DNA of 64,000 nucleotides from Streptomyces sp. I05A-00742 (GTDB lineage Bacteria > Actinomycetota > Actinomycetes > Streptomycetales > Streptomycetaceae), in assembly GCF_013055795.1 (NCBI RefSeq), contig NZ_JABETO010000003.1:123850-187849 (forward strand), read 5' to 3'. A program made the translations under genes and the position numbers. The notes under the pieces were generated by a model. It searched no databases. It saw only the letters and a program-made list of their open reading frames with translations, and was not told the DNA's origin. Each line of letters begins with the position of its first letter. Positions within the stretch are counted from its first letter, which is position 1. Shown here one piece after another: positions 7,817 to 16,207 of this stretch.

Positions 7817-8363
7817 GATCCCAGGCTCCGCAATTCTTTCACCTTGCAATCCATGGTCGGACCCCAATGGTCGCTGGAGAGGGCACCGCCCGCGACCAGC
7901 CCCGGGGAGAAGTGATCATAGTAACCGAGCGTGACGGCTCGGGTGGCGTCGCGACGAGGGGAATCGCGGCAGGGGTCCCCGGAACGGTTCCGGCACCTCT
8001 TCGCCCACGGGGTCCGTGGTCGACGCCGCGTACCGCCCCGGCGCGGCAGGGCGGTTGCGCCCGAATCGCGCGGGACGGCCCACCGGCCCGGGACAATATC
8101 GCCAGGGCCGATTCCGCAGGTCGGTCACGAAGCGATATACGTCCGAGGAGTAGCGCGAAAGGCCAGTTCCCCGCACCGGGGCGACATGTACGATCACAGC
8201 GCACGGAAAGCACCCCAACCCTCAACAGCGCTATCGCGTCGCGGGGTTGCGCAGCGGCCACCAGGCGTTCGGGCCGCCGGCACACCCGGCGGCCGGCCGG
8301 GCCAGGAAACGGCATCCCACACCGGGACGCCCAGCGACATCGTCTCCACAGAGCGGAGAGAAC
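7817..8363. other. Gene-poor divergent spacer
   Basis: 547 bp between the HipA-like kinase gene (minus) and the DoxX-like gene (plus). Open frames here have no codon bias and no family resemblance. It must hold both promoters; I see no convincing -35/-10 pair, repeat or RNA fold. Confidence 0.5.
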
Positions 8364-8720
8364 GTGTTCATCGCCTTCGTCACGGTCACCATCCTCGGCG
8401 TGGTCTTCAACGGTGCCGCCGCCGTCACCTACCTGATCGGCCATGAATACCCCAAGACCCAGGCGGACATGAAGGGCATACCCCGGAAGTACGTACCGGT
8501 GCTGGGCGCGTTGCTGGCCGCGGGCACCCTGGGGCTGCTGGCCGGGCTCGCCGTGCCGATTCTGGGAACGCTCGCCGCCTGCGGCCTCATCCTCTACTTC
8601 ATCGGCGCGATCATCGCCCATGTGCGGGTGGGCTCCCGGGACATCGTGGGAGGGATCGTGTTCCTGGCCACCGCGGTGGCCGTGCTGGTCCTGGGCCTGG
8701 CCGACCACGGCGTCTCGTAG
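8364..8720 (+). CDS. DoxX-like integral membrane protein
   Basis: A 118-residue protein with four predicted transmembrane helices (about residues 3-24, 44-62, 64-85 and 93-113) and a cytosolic loop EYPKTQADMKGIPRKYVPVLGA, which fits the DoxX_2 (DoxX-like) family. The start is GTG 8364, with GGAGAG just upstream; the in-frame extension before it is not protein-like. The function of small stand-alone DoxX-like proteins is unclear; redox or membrane stress roles are suggested for relatives. It is the last gene before the biosynthetic cluster on the left. Confidence 0.8.
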   Translation: MFIAFVTVTILGVVFNGAAAVTYLIGHEYPKTQADMKGIPRKYVPVLGALLAAGTLGLLAGLAVPILGTLAACGLILYFIGAIIAHVRVGSRDIVGGIVFLATAVAVLVLGLADHGVS

Positions 8721-8772
8721 TCCGCGCGGCGCCGAGGGCGGCCGCCGAGGTTCCCGGGTGCGGGGGCCGGCG

Positions 8773-10371
8773 CTACAGGCCGGCCTCCAGGCGGCGGGAG
8801 AGTTCGACCCGGCGGGTCTTCAGCGTGGCGGTGCGCGGCAGTTCGGCCAGCGGGATCTGGACGGGATCCGCCAGCAGCGGGTACGCGGCCGTGGCTGCGC
8901 GCCAGCGGTCCGGGTCCAGCGGCTCGTCGCGGTGGGTACAGACGACCGGGACCGCCTTGCCCCCCGGGCCCGGCACCACGACGACCTCGGCCAGCTCCGC
9001 CAGCTCGTCCAGGACGATGTCCTCGATCTCCAGGCTGCTGCCCACCCCGGGGATCGCGTCGAACTCGCGGTCGAGCATGTGCAGGCAGCCGAACGAGGTG
9101 CGGTAGCCGACGTCCCCGGTACGCCACCAGCCGTCGCGCAGGTTGGCGTCGTAGCGCTCCTGCTCGCCGTGGTAGGTCTTCGCCAGGCCGTCCCAGCGGA
9201 CCTCGATGAAGCCGGGATTCCGCTGCGAGGGCCGCCTGCCGTCCCGGCTCACCAGCCTGACCCGGGCGCTGCCGGGCAGGGGATAGCCCACGCAGCGGCC
9301 GTCCATCCGGTGGACGAACCGGCGGTAGTAGGGCCGGCCGGCCGCGGGGCCGACCTCGCTCTGCCCGTAGATCTGGAAGAACTGCGCCCGCCGGTCGGAG
9401 GCGTGCAGCAGCCGGCGGACCGTCCTCGGGTGGATCGCGTCGAAGGTGCTGCTGAAGTACTTCACCGACGCGAACGGGCGGCGTGCGTCGTCGGCCAGAT
9501 CCTCCCAGGCCAGGAAGGAGTTGGGGAGCGCCTCGATCAGCCAGGGGCGGTGCTCGGCGAAGAACGCGGCGACGGCGTCCGGGGCGCTGTCGTTCACCAG
9601 CAGCGCCGGCATCCCCTGGAGGAGGCAGAGCGACATCGCCGCGAATGTCCGGGAGTGGCCGAAGGGGATGTGGATGGCGACGGTCCCCCGCTTTCTCATC
9701 AGCCCCAGGAGGAACAACTGCGGGCGCAGCCGGGACCGCATCGTCCGCGGCGTGTGCACGACCAGCTTGGGCAGTCCCGTGGTGCCGGAGGTGTGCGTGA
9801 TCATGGCCGGCTCGTCCGGGCCGCGCAGCACCGGCCGCACCGGCACCGAGCCGTCCAGCCCGGCGAGCGCGACCGCGCCCGGGCCGGCGTCGCCCACACC
9901 GATCACGCCCCGGGTCAGCACCGCCAGGTCCACACCGTCCTCCGTGAGAGAGCGGAGCTTGGGCCCGTCGGTGACCAGGTGCGGCCGCTCCAGCCGGGCC
10001 AGCAACGCGGCGACGGCCTCGGAGTCCAGGTGCTGCGAGAGCATGACCGGGACCGCGCCGACGCGCTCCACCGCCGACCCGAGCAGCCAGAGGTCGAAGT
10101 TGGGGGCCTTGCAGATCACCACATGGTTGCCGGGGCGCACCCCGGCGACGGCGAGCCGGTTCGCGATGTCCGCCACGAAGTCGGCGAGTTGACGGACCGT
10201 CAGTCGGCGCCCGGCGTCCGGCAGGACGTCGAGGTCGTGGTCGAGGACGAGCGGCATGGCGCCGCGGACGCGCGCGGCTCTCTCCGGTACGACACCGAGA
10301 TGGAGGCCGTACTTGTGGATCGGCCCACGGGCCGATCCACGATCCGGCTTGTACGACAACAGGCTTCCCAC
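8773..10371 (-). CDS. AMP-dependent acyl/aryl-acid ligase (ANL superfamily)
   Basis: A 532-residue free-standing adenylating enzyme. The ANL motifs are intact: THTSGTTGLPKLV (residues 192-204, phosphate loop), FQIYGQSEVG (A5), WWRTGDVGY (A7, ribose-binding Asp) and the C-terminal PRTATLKTRRVELSRRL (A10 region with a Lys). It would activate a carboxylic acid as an acyl adenylate for transfer to CoA or another acceptor. It lies 52 bp downstream of the polyprenyl synthase gene, as the second gene of that operon. The start is GTG with AAGGGAG five bases upstream. No carboxylate substrate is obvious in a THN-derived pathway, so its step is unassigned. A 12-bp inverted repeat lies inside codons 11-19. 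Confidence 0.88.
   Translation of the reverse strand: MGSLLSYKPDRGSARGPIHKYGLHLGVVPERAARVRGAMPLVLDHDLDVLPDAGRRLTVRQLADFVADIANRLAVAGVRPGNHVVICKAPNFDLWLLGSAVERVGAVPVMLSQHLDSEAVAALLARLERPHLVTDGPKLRSLTEDGVDLAVLTRGVIGVGDAGPGAVALAGLDGSVPVRPVLRGPDEPAMITHTSGTTGLPKLVVHTPRTMRSRLRPQLFLLGLMRKRGTVAIHIPFGHSRTFAAMSLCLLQGMPALLVNDSAPDAVAAFFAEHRPWLIEALPNSFLAWEDLADDARRPFASVKYFSSTFDAIHPRTVRRLLHASDRRAQFFQIYGQSEVGPAAGRPYYRRFVHRMDGRCVGYPLPGSARVRLVSRDGRRPSQRNPGFIEVRWDGLAKTYHGEQERYDANLRDGWWRTGDVGYRTSFGCLHMLDREFDAIPGVGSSLEIEDIVLDELAELAEVVVVPGPGGKAVPVVCTHRDEPLDPDRWRAATAAYPLLADPVQIPLAELPRTATLKTRRVELSRRLEAGL
10315..10340. repeat. Perfect 12-bp inverted repeat inside the ligase 5' end
   Basis: Arms GTGGATCGGCCC (10315-10326) and GGGCCGATCCAC (10329-10340) around two bases, at nucleotides 32-57 of the ligase coding sequence. 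The mRNA would form a very stable hairpin soon after the start codon. Confidence 0.75.
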
Positions 10372-10423
10372 GAGATCTCCCTTTGCGTCCGACCGGGCGG
10401 GGGTACGGGGTGCGGTTACGGCA

Positions 10424-11509
10424 TCAGCGGTCGCGGTAGGCGACCATGCCGGCCAGTTCCTCCAGGCGCAGGCGCCAGCGGTGCGGCAGGCCGGCGTCCG
10501 CCAGGGCCGCACGGGCGTCGGCCACCAGGGCGTCGATCCGCTCCTCGACCTCCGCGCGCACTCCGGAGGCGAGCAGAGCGGCGCGGAGTCCGGCCGGGTT
10601 CCGGCCGGCGCGGCGGCTCTCCCCGACCAGCCGGGCGACCCGCGGATCCTTGGCCGCGGCCAGCGCGACCAGCAGGGTCATCTTGTGCCCGCCGATGTCC
10701 AGGCCGGTCGGCTTGCCGGTCACCGTCGCGTCACCGAACGCGTCGAGCAGGTCGTCCCGCAGCTGGAACGCCTCGCCGGCCGCGACCCCGTAGGCCTCGA
10801 AGGCCGCGTCCAGCCCCGGGTGTCCGGCGATGGCCGCGCCGAGGGCGAGGGGACGGTGGATGGTGTAGCGGCCGGACTTGCAGACGGCGACCCAGCGGGC
10901 CAGCTCCGGATCCGGATCCGTCTCGGCGGCCAGGGCGATGTCCAGCTGCTGGCCGACGATCATCTCCGTGACCAGCTCGTGCCACACCCGCGCCGCCGGG
11001 CCGGCGAGCCCGCCCGCGAGCCGGTTCGCGTAGCTGAGCGCCAGGTCCCCGGCGAGGATGGCGACTCCCTCCCCGTACCGGCGGGACTCCCCCGCCCAGC
11101 CGCGTCGCGCGTGAAGGTCCGCGTACGCGGCGTGGGCGGTCGGGACGCCGCGCCGGATGGGCGAGTTGTCCATGATGTCGTCGTGGAGGAGCGCGAACGC
11201 GTGCAGCAGCTCCAGCGCCGCCGCCGCGTCGACGACCATGTTCTCGTCGGTCACAGCCTCGTCCGCGGTGGCGCCGGCCGCCAGGTAGCCGGTGACGCAG
11301 AACAGGGGACGCAGCCGCTTGCCTCCCGCCGCGACCAGCTCCGCGACGGCCGCCACCGGCACGGCCACCCGGGCGTCCACGGCACTCCAGCGCGCCTCCT
11401 CGGCACTCAGCAACCGCTCGATCCGCCGGTCGACGCGATCCAGGAGCCTGCCGCAGGCCTCCTGGTCGACGGCACCGCGCTCCGGCACCGCCTCCGCACT
11501 TCCTGCCAT
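10424..11509 (-). CDS. Polyprenyl diphosphate synthase (trans-isoprenyl type)
   Basis: A 361-residue all-alpha prenyl chain elongase that condenses IPP onto allylic diphosphates. The first Asp-rich motif is LLHDDIMDNSPIRRG (DDxxD with the Arg pair) and the second is FQLRDDLLDAFGD; GGKRLRP is the IPP-binding segment. The residue five before the first motif is Phe and there is no two-residue insertion. Chain length (GPP, FPP or GGPP) cannot be fixed from this. ATG 11509 is chosen for the GGAG nine bases upstream; the frame stays open to 11920 but that extension is Arg/Gly-rich and unlike the family. It is first in an operon with the AMP ligase and should supply the prenyl donor for the cluster. 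Confidence 0.93.
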   Translation of the reverse strand: MAGSAEAVPERGAVDQEACGRLLDRVDRRIERLLSAEEARWSAVDARVAVPVAAVAELVAAGGKRLRPLFCVTGYLAAGATADEAVTDENMVVDAAAALELLHAFALLHDDIMDNSPIRRGVPTAHAAYADLHARRGWAGESRRYGEGVAILAGDLALSYANRLAGGLAGPAARVWHELVTEMIVGQQLDIALAAETDPDPELARWVAVCKSGRYTIHRPLALGAAIAGHPGLDAAFEAYGVAAGEAFQLRDDLLDAFGDATVTGKPTGLDIGGHKMTLLVALAAAKDPRVARLVGESRRAGRNPAGLRAALLASGVRAEVEERIDALVADARAALADAGLPHRWRLRLEELAGMVAYRDR

Positions 11510-12050
11510 CGTCGACTGCTCCGACGGCCCCGGCCGCTCTGAACACTCCAGCTGTTCCGGCACTCCCACTCCCCTGCCTCTGGTCGGCTCCTCAAGTTCA
11601 ACCGGCTCACCCGCCTCACGGAGCCCACGTCTCCCGGCCGCCCCGATTCCTGCCGCTCCGGCGGCAGTTCGGACGTCACGTTCCTGGTGGCCGTTGTCTC
11701 CCTCGGGCCCCGGCGCTCGGCGAGCGGAACTCGGGTAGGGCCGACGGCAGATCTCGTATGCCCGGAAACGGCGTCCTCCCGCCGGATTCCGCGTTCCGTA
11801 CGAACGCGGCCGTCCCGACGGTGACCGGCGGACCGTGAAGCGCATCCTTGACGCCGTCCCTTGCCGGGGAATACGCGGCGAGTTGGCCCCGGCTTGGCGG
11901 CAAGCAAGCACCAATTCCATGACCCGGTGGCCCCCAAGTCACCGCTGACACTCTCACTGCGGAGGCGGCCGGCCCCCCTGTCCCCCAGAATTCCGCCGCC
12001 GCGCGGCCGCTCCGGCCGCGCCGGCATTCCACCCGAGAGAGCGACACCAC
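11510..12050. other. Divergent control region of the cluster
   Basis: 541 bp between the polyprenyl synthase and cupin genes. It contains the 11-bp-phased heptamers at 11860-11899 and no supported gene. Confidence 0.5.
11860..11899 (-). promoter_or_regulatory. Putative SARP box: 11-bp-phased heptamers
   Basis: Read on the minus strand, CGCCAAG (11899-11893), GGCCAAC (11888-11882), a non-matching unit, and CGGCAAG (11866-11860) fall in exact 11-bp phase, the geometry of SARP binding sites. Two heptamers are identical to those before the THN synthase gene. The orientation points at the polyprenyl synthase/AMP ligase operon; the divergent cupin operon could also respond. Confidence 0.6.
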
Positions 12051-12599
12051 ATGAGCGGTCTCATCGTCCCGCCCGGCCACGGGCGGACACTCGTCACCAA
12101 AGCGCAGGACGTGACCTTCAAGGTCACGGCCGCGGACGGCTCCTCCTCGTCCGTGTTCGAGGTGGTCGTGCCACCGGGGTTCGACGTCGGCGCGCACACC
12201 CACAGCCATTCCCAGGAGTTCTTCTACATTCTGGAAGGGGAGTTGGAGCTCTTCGCGTTCGAGCCCGTCGAGCGGACCCGGGACACCTGGCACGACTGGG
12301 AGTCACCGAGCGGCGACCGCGCCTTCCGGGCGGTCACGGGCAGCTGCATGTTCGTGCCGCCGGGCACCCCGCACGCCTTCCGCAACCGCACGGACGAACC
12401 GGCCCGCATGCTCTTCCAGAGCTCCCCCTCGCCGGACCACGAGCGCTACTTCGAGGAGATCGTCGAGATCTTCGCCGCCGGCCGGTCGGTGGACTCCGAG
12501 GCCGTGGAGCGGATGCGCGAGCGCCACGACGTCCAGCAGATCACCCCGCTCCGCTACACCCCGCCCGCCCCGGACCCGGCCGGACGGGCCACGGCGTGA
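12051..12599 (+). CDS. Cupin-domain oxygenase, MomA-like (THN to flaviolin)
   Basis: A 182-residue single-cupin protein. The metal site is visible in GAHTHSHSQEFFYILEGELELF (two or three His plus Glu, cupin motif 1) and CMFVPPGTPHAFRN (motif 2 with His). Cupins beside RppA-type synthases (MomA group) oxidise 1,3,6,8-tetrahydroxynaphthalene to flaviolin with O2, which is the likely reaction here. It is first of four co-directional genes with aminotransferase, type III PKS and methyltransferase. The substrate assignment is by context; the fold is clear. Confidence 0.82.
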   Translation: MSGLIVPPGHGRTLVTKAQDVTFKVTAADGSSSSVFEVVVPPGFDVGAHTHSHSQEFFYILEGELELFAFEPVERTRDTWHDWESPSGDRAFRAVTGSCMFVPPGTPHAFRNRTDEPARMLFQSSPSPDHERYFEEIVEIFAAGRSVDSEAVERMRERHDVQQITPLRYTPPAPDPAGRATA

Positions 12600-12645
12600 C
12601 CGGTGCACGACCCGACCAGGGACGAAGAGTTGAGGACGGCCTCTG

Positions 12646-13797
12646 ATGACTGTGACGACCACGGACAGCATCCCGCTCGTGCACGCGAGCCTGGGCGAGC
12701 GGGAACTCGCCGCCGTCGCCGAGGTGTTCGCCTCGGGCTGGCCGGCCGGCCAGGGCCCGCGGGGCAAGGCGCTCGAAGCGCAGCTGACGCGGCACTACGG
12801 CGTCGGTGACGCGGTCGCGCTGAGCAACTGCGGCGCGGCGCTCCACCTGGCCATGCTGGCGCTCGGCGTCGAGCCCGGCGACGAGGTGATCGTCGCCGAC
12901 TACACCTTCCCCGCCCCGGCCCACGCGGTGCGCTACGTCGGCGCGACCCCCGTCTTCGCGGACGTGCGCGGCGACACCGGCACCGTCGACCCGCGGGCGG
13001 TGGCGGATCTGATCGGCCCGCGCACGGTGGGCGTGATCGCGGTGGACACCGTCGGGCTGCCCGCCGACTACACCGAACTGATGGCCGTCGCCGGCCGCCA
13101 CGGCCTGTTCGTCGTCGAGGACGCCGCCTGCGCGGTCGGCGCCTCCTACCAGGGGCGCCCGGCGGGCGCGCTGGCGCCGGTGGCCTGCCTCTCCTTCCAC
13201 GGCCGCAAGGGCGCCAGCAGCGGTGAGGGCGGGGCGCTGCTCGCCGCCGACCCGGTGATCGGGGCGGACGCCCGGCTGCGGTCGTCGTTCGGCATCGGGA
13301 GCATCTACGACCAGGCGCGGATGGCCGGCCTGCCGATCCCCTCGTTCACCGACATCGGCTACAACTACAAGCTCTCCGACATCGCCGCCGCGATCCTCCA
13401 GGTGCAGTTGGAGCGGGTCGGCGAACTCCTGGAACGCCGGAGCGCGATCGCGGCCTCGTACGCGGAGCTACTGGCCGACGAGGAGTTGCTCACGGTGCCG
13501 TCCGTGCCCGGGGACCGCACCCACGCCTGGCAGTCCTACCTGGTGACCCTCGACCCGCGCGTGGACCGCTCCGGGCTCGCCGCCGCGCTGCGCGCCCGGG
13601 GCATCGGCTGCGGGCACGGCACCTGGGCCTGCCATCTCCAGCCGGTGTACGACGCCGCGCGGCGCTGTCCGGTCTCGGCGGATCTCTTCCACCGCAACCT
13701 GGCCATACCCATGCACGCCGAACTCCGCCCGGACCAGGTCGAACGCGTCGTGGACGTGCTGCGGGCCGAGCTGCGGAACAATCTGCGCACGGGCTGA
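12646..13797 (+). CDS. DegT/DnrJ/EryC1/StrS-family PLP aminotransferase
   Basis: A 383-residue fold-type I aminotransferase of the sugar-aminotransferase family. Residues seen are VVEDAACAVGA (Asp159 to the pyridine N), SFHGRKGASSGEGG (Schiff-base Lys188) and the N-terminal LSNCGAALHLAMLALGVEPGDEVIV cofactor region. In most families of this type the substrates are keto-sugars, but homologues in furaquinocin/naphterpin-type clusters transaminate flaviolin to 8-aminoflaviolin. The position between the cupin and the THN synthase, with no sugar genes nearby, favours that role. ATG 12646 follows the cupin stop by 46 bp. Confidence 0.87.
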   Translation: MTVTTTDSIPLVHASLGERELAAVAEVFASGWPAGQGPRGKALEAQLTRHYGVGDAVALSNCGAALHLAMLALGVEPGDEVIVADYTFPAPAHAVRYVGATPVFADVRGDTGTVDPRAVADLIGPRTVGVIAVDTVGLPADYTELMAVAGRHGLFVVEDAACAVGASYQGRPAGALAPVACLSFHGRKGASSGEGGALLAADPVIGADARLRSSFGIGSIYDQARMAGLPIPSFTDIGYNYKLSDIAAAILQVQLERVGELLERRSAIAASYAELLADEELLTVPSVPGDRTHAWQSYLVTLDPRVDRSGLAAALRARGIGCGHGTWACHLQPVYDAARRCPVSADLFHRNLAIPMHAELRPDQVERVVDVLRAELRNNLRTG

Positions 13798-13849
13798 CCG
13801 ACGTGCCGGAGAGCGGCGCCGACACCCTGCCGGCCGGCCCGGGCCCCGG

Positions 13850-13878
13850 CGGCAAGTCGGCGCCAAGGAGCGGGCAAG
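13850..13878 (+). promoter_or_regulatory. Putative SARP box: CGSCAAG heptamers before THN synthase
   Basis: CGGCAAG (13850), CGCCAAG (13861) and GGGCAAG (13872) are three near-identical heptamers at exactly 11-bp spacing, separated by 4-bp linkers. A weak -10-like TACGAC starts 7 bp after the last one (13886), the distance usual for SARP activation sites. The box is 90 bp upstream of the PKS start. Confidence 0.72.
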
Positions 13879-13967
13879 CCCGGCGTACGACATTGACACC
13901 CTGATAGCAGAAGACAGCGGAAAAAAGCAGAGAATTGTCTTCACTTTCCGAGAGGCAGACGCCGGAC

Positions 13968-15092
13968 ATGCCCATCCTGTGCAAACCCGCGGTGCGCGTA
14001 CCGGATTACACCATCACCATGGAGCAGACCCTGGATTTCGCCGGAAAAGCCCATGCGGGAAAGCCGCAACTGCCGCTCGCACTCCGTCTGATAGAGAACA
14101 CCGGAGTGCGGAAGCGACATCTGGTGCAGCCCATCGAGAAGACCCTGGACCATCCGGGCTTCGAGGAACGCAACCGCGTCTACGAGACCGAATCGAAAAA
14201 GCGCTGCCCCGACGCCGTCGAAGAGGCCCTGGCGAACGCCCTACTGCGGGCCGAGGACATCGACGCCATCATCTATGTGTCGTGCACCGGATTTATGATG
14301 CCCTCGCTCACCGCATGGCTGATCAACACCATGGGATTCCGTTACGACACCCGCCAGTTGCCCATCGCCCAGCTGGGCTGCGCGGCGGGCGGGGCGGCGA
14401 TCAACCGCGCCCATGACTTCTGCGCGGCCCACCCCGACAGCAACGTACTGATCGTCTCGTGCGAGTTCTGCTCGCTGTGCTACCAGCCCGACGCCGACGA
14501 CATCGGCTCGCTGCTGTCCGACGGGCTGTTCGGCGACGCGGTCGCGGCGGCCGTGGTGCGCGGCCGGGGCGGCCCCGGCGTCACCGGTGTCCAGCTGCGG
14601 CGCAACGCCTCGTACCTCATCCCGAACACCGAGGAGTGGATCTCGTACGCCGTCCGCGCCACCGGGTTCCACTTCCAGCTCGACCGCCGGGTGCCGGGCA
14701 CCATGGAGCCGCTCGCCCCGGTGCTGCGCGACCTCGCCGCGGGCAACGGCTGGGACGCGGCGGACCTCGACTTCTACATCATCCACGCCGGCGGGCCCCG
14801 GATCCTGGACGACCTCGCCCGGTACCTCGGGGTCGAGCGCACGGTCTTCCGGCACAGCTGGGGGACGCTGACCGAGTACGGGAACATCGCCAGCGCCGTG
14901 GTCCTCGACGCGCTGCGCAGACGGTTCGAGGAGGGGCCGCTGCCCATGGACGCCACCGGCGTGATCGCCGGCTTCGGCCCCGGGATCACCGCGGAGATGG
15001 CCCTGGGCACCTGGGTCGACGGCACGGCCCACCGCGGGGAGCGCCCGGCCGCCGAGGCCGCGCCGCGCCCGTACGCGGGGAGGACCGCATGA
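13968..15092 (+). CDS. rppA: 1,3,6,8-tetrahydroxynaphthalene synthase (type III PKS, RppA family)
   Basis: A 374-residue homodimeric ketosynthase that condenses five malonyl-CoA to THN. The catalytic triad is intact: Cys138 (QLGCAAGGAAINRAHDF), His273 (IIHAGGPRILDDL) and Asn306 (EYGNIAS). The sequence follows Streptomyces griseus RppA closely (HLVQPIEKTLDHPGFE, YVSCTGFMMPSLTAW, SCEFCSLCYQP, GFHFQLDRRVPGTME), including Cys106 in YVSCTGF. ATG 13968 is chosen by alignment to that N terminus; the nearest GAGAGG is about 12 bases upstream, rather far. It overlaps the methyltransferase start (ATGA). It provides the aromatic core of the cluster product and sits under a heptamer box. Confidence 0.95.
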   Translation: MPILCKPAVRVPDYTITMEQTLDFAGKAHAGKPQLPLALRLIENTGVRKRHLVQPIEKTLDHPGFEERNRVYETESKKRCPDAVEEALANALLRAEDIDAIIYVSCTGFMMPSLTAWLINTMGFRYDTRQLPIAQLGCAAGGAAINRAHDFCAAHPDSNVLIVSCEFCSLCYQPDADDIGSLLSDGLFGDAVAAAVVRGRGGPGVTGVQLRRNASYLIPNTEEWISYAVRATGFHFQLDRRVPGTMEPLAPVLRDLAAGNGWDAADLDFYIIHAGGPRILDDLARYLGVERTVFRHSWGTLTEYGNIASAVVLDALRRRFEEGPLPMDATGVIAGFGPGITAEMALGTWVDGTAHRGERPAAEAAPRPYAGRTA

Positions 15093-16117
15093 GCGGCACC
15101 GGCACGGACACCACCGTCGGCGCGCAGGCCGGACCCACGTCGGACCGGATCATGCGGATGATCAACGGCTACTGGGCCACCGGAGTGCTGGGCACGGCGG
15201 CGACGTTCGACCTGTTCACGCATCTGGAGGACGGCGCCGCCACGCCGGAGGCGCTGGCCGGGCGGGCCGGGATCGCGCCGCGCGGCGCGCAGGCGCTCCT
15301 GGACGGTCTGGTCGCGCTGGGCCTGGTCGAGGTGGCGGGGGGCCGCTACCGCAACACCCCGGAGGCGGCCGCCTTTCTCGTGGCGGGCCGGCCGGCGTCG
15401 CTGGCCGGGTTCGCCCGCCTCAAGATGGGCCACCTGGGCTCGCTGGCCGCACTGCCCGACGTCGTACGCGCCGGAGGGCCTGTGGCGGACGCGGTGGTGG
15501 AGATCGCCGACAACCCGCACTGGGAGAACCTCGTCCAGGCCATCGCCGCGCAGTCCGTGCCCGTGGCGCACATCGCCGCCGAGGCGCTGGGGCTGGCCGG
15601 CGCGGGGAAGATCTCGATCCTCGACATCGGCGGCGGTTCGGGGGTCTGCTCGGCCGTCTGGCTCGGACTCAACCCCGACGCCCGCGCCACCCAGATCGAC
15701 TGGGCGCCGGTCAACGCGATCGCCCGGCGGCTGCTGGCCGAACAGGGCGTGGGCGACCGGGTCGACCACGTCGACGGCGACTTCCACACCGTCGACTTCG
15801 GCGCGGGCGACCACGACGTCGTCATGTACTCCAACATCGCCCACCAGGAAGGGCCCGAGGACAACCAGGCGGTCTTCACCCGGATACGCGGGGCGCTGCG
15901 GCCCGGCGGCACGCTCGTCGTCTCCGACTACATCACCGACGACGACCGCAGCGGCCCGCCCTTCGCCCTGACCTTCGCCGGGGAGATGCTCCTCAAGAGC
16001 CGGCACGGCTCCACCTGGCGGCGCCGCGACTATCAAAGGTGGCTCACCGCCGCCGGGTTCGAGGACATCCGTTTCCTGGACACCCCGTCCCCCACCACCC
16101 TCGTGCTCGCCCGCTGA
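15089..16117 (+). CDS. SAM-dependent methyltransferase (O-methyltransferase fold)
   Basis: A 342-residue enzyme with the two-part build of small-molecule O/C-methyltransferases: an N-terminal helical dimerisation domain with a winged-helix part (ATPEALAGRAGIAPRGAQALLDGLVALGLVE) and a Rossmann SAM domain (ISILDIGGGSGVCSAVWLGLNPDARATQIDW, about residues 172-205, then DGDFHTVDFG). It starts inside the PKS stop codon (ATGA) with GGGGAGGA five bases upstream, so it is translated together with THN synthase. It probably methylates the aminonaphthoquinone core; C- versus O-methylation cannot be told. Confidence 0.88.
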   Translation: MSGTGTDTTVGAQAGPTSDRIMRMINGYWATGVLGTAATFDLFTHLEDGAATPEALAGRAGIAPRGAQALLDGLVALGLVEVAGGRYRNTPEAAAFLVAGRPASLAGFARLKMGHLGSLAALPDVVRAGGPVADAVVEIADNPHWENLVQAIAAQSVPVAHIAAEALGLAGAGKISILDIGGGSGVCSAVWLGLNPDARATQIDWAPVNAIARRLLAEQGVGDRVDHVDGDFHTVDFGAGDHDVVMYSNIAHQEGPEDNQAVFTRIRGALRPGGTLVVSDYITDDDRSGPPFALTFAGEMLLKSRHGSTWRRRDYQRWLTAAGFEDIRFLDTPSPTTLVLAR

Positions 16118-16122
16118 CGGTG

Positions 16123-16170
16123 GAGCCTCCGGTGCGGCGGCCCGGTCGGGGACCGCCACGCCGGAGGCCT
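16123..16170. terminator. Bidirectional terminator after the THN block
   Basis: A long stem between the convergent methyltransferase and SARP genes: GCCTCCGG (16125-16132) pairs perfectly with CCGGAGGC (16161-16168) and the inner GC-rich arms also mostly pair. Confidence 0.6.
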
Positions 16171-16207
16171 TTCCGGCGACGGGATGGCGCCGGGCGGCGG
16201 GAGAGCG

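Noticed and set aside
8620..10971. 783-codon plus-strand frame across the ligase and prenyl synthase
   Set aside because: Antisense shadow; no ribosome site and no family features, while both minus-strand genes have complete motifs.
11510..11920. N-terminal extension of the polyprenyl synthase
   Set aside because: The frame is open but Arg/Gly-rich and unlike the family; ATG 11509 has a GGAG and matches normal length. The SARP box also lies in this stretch.
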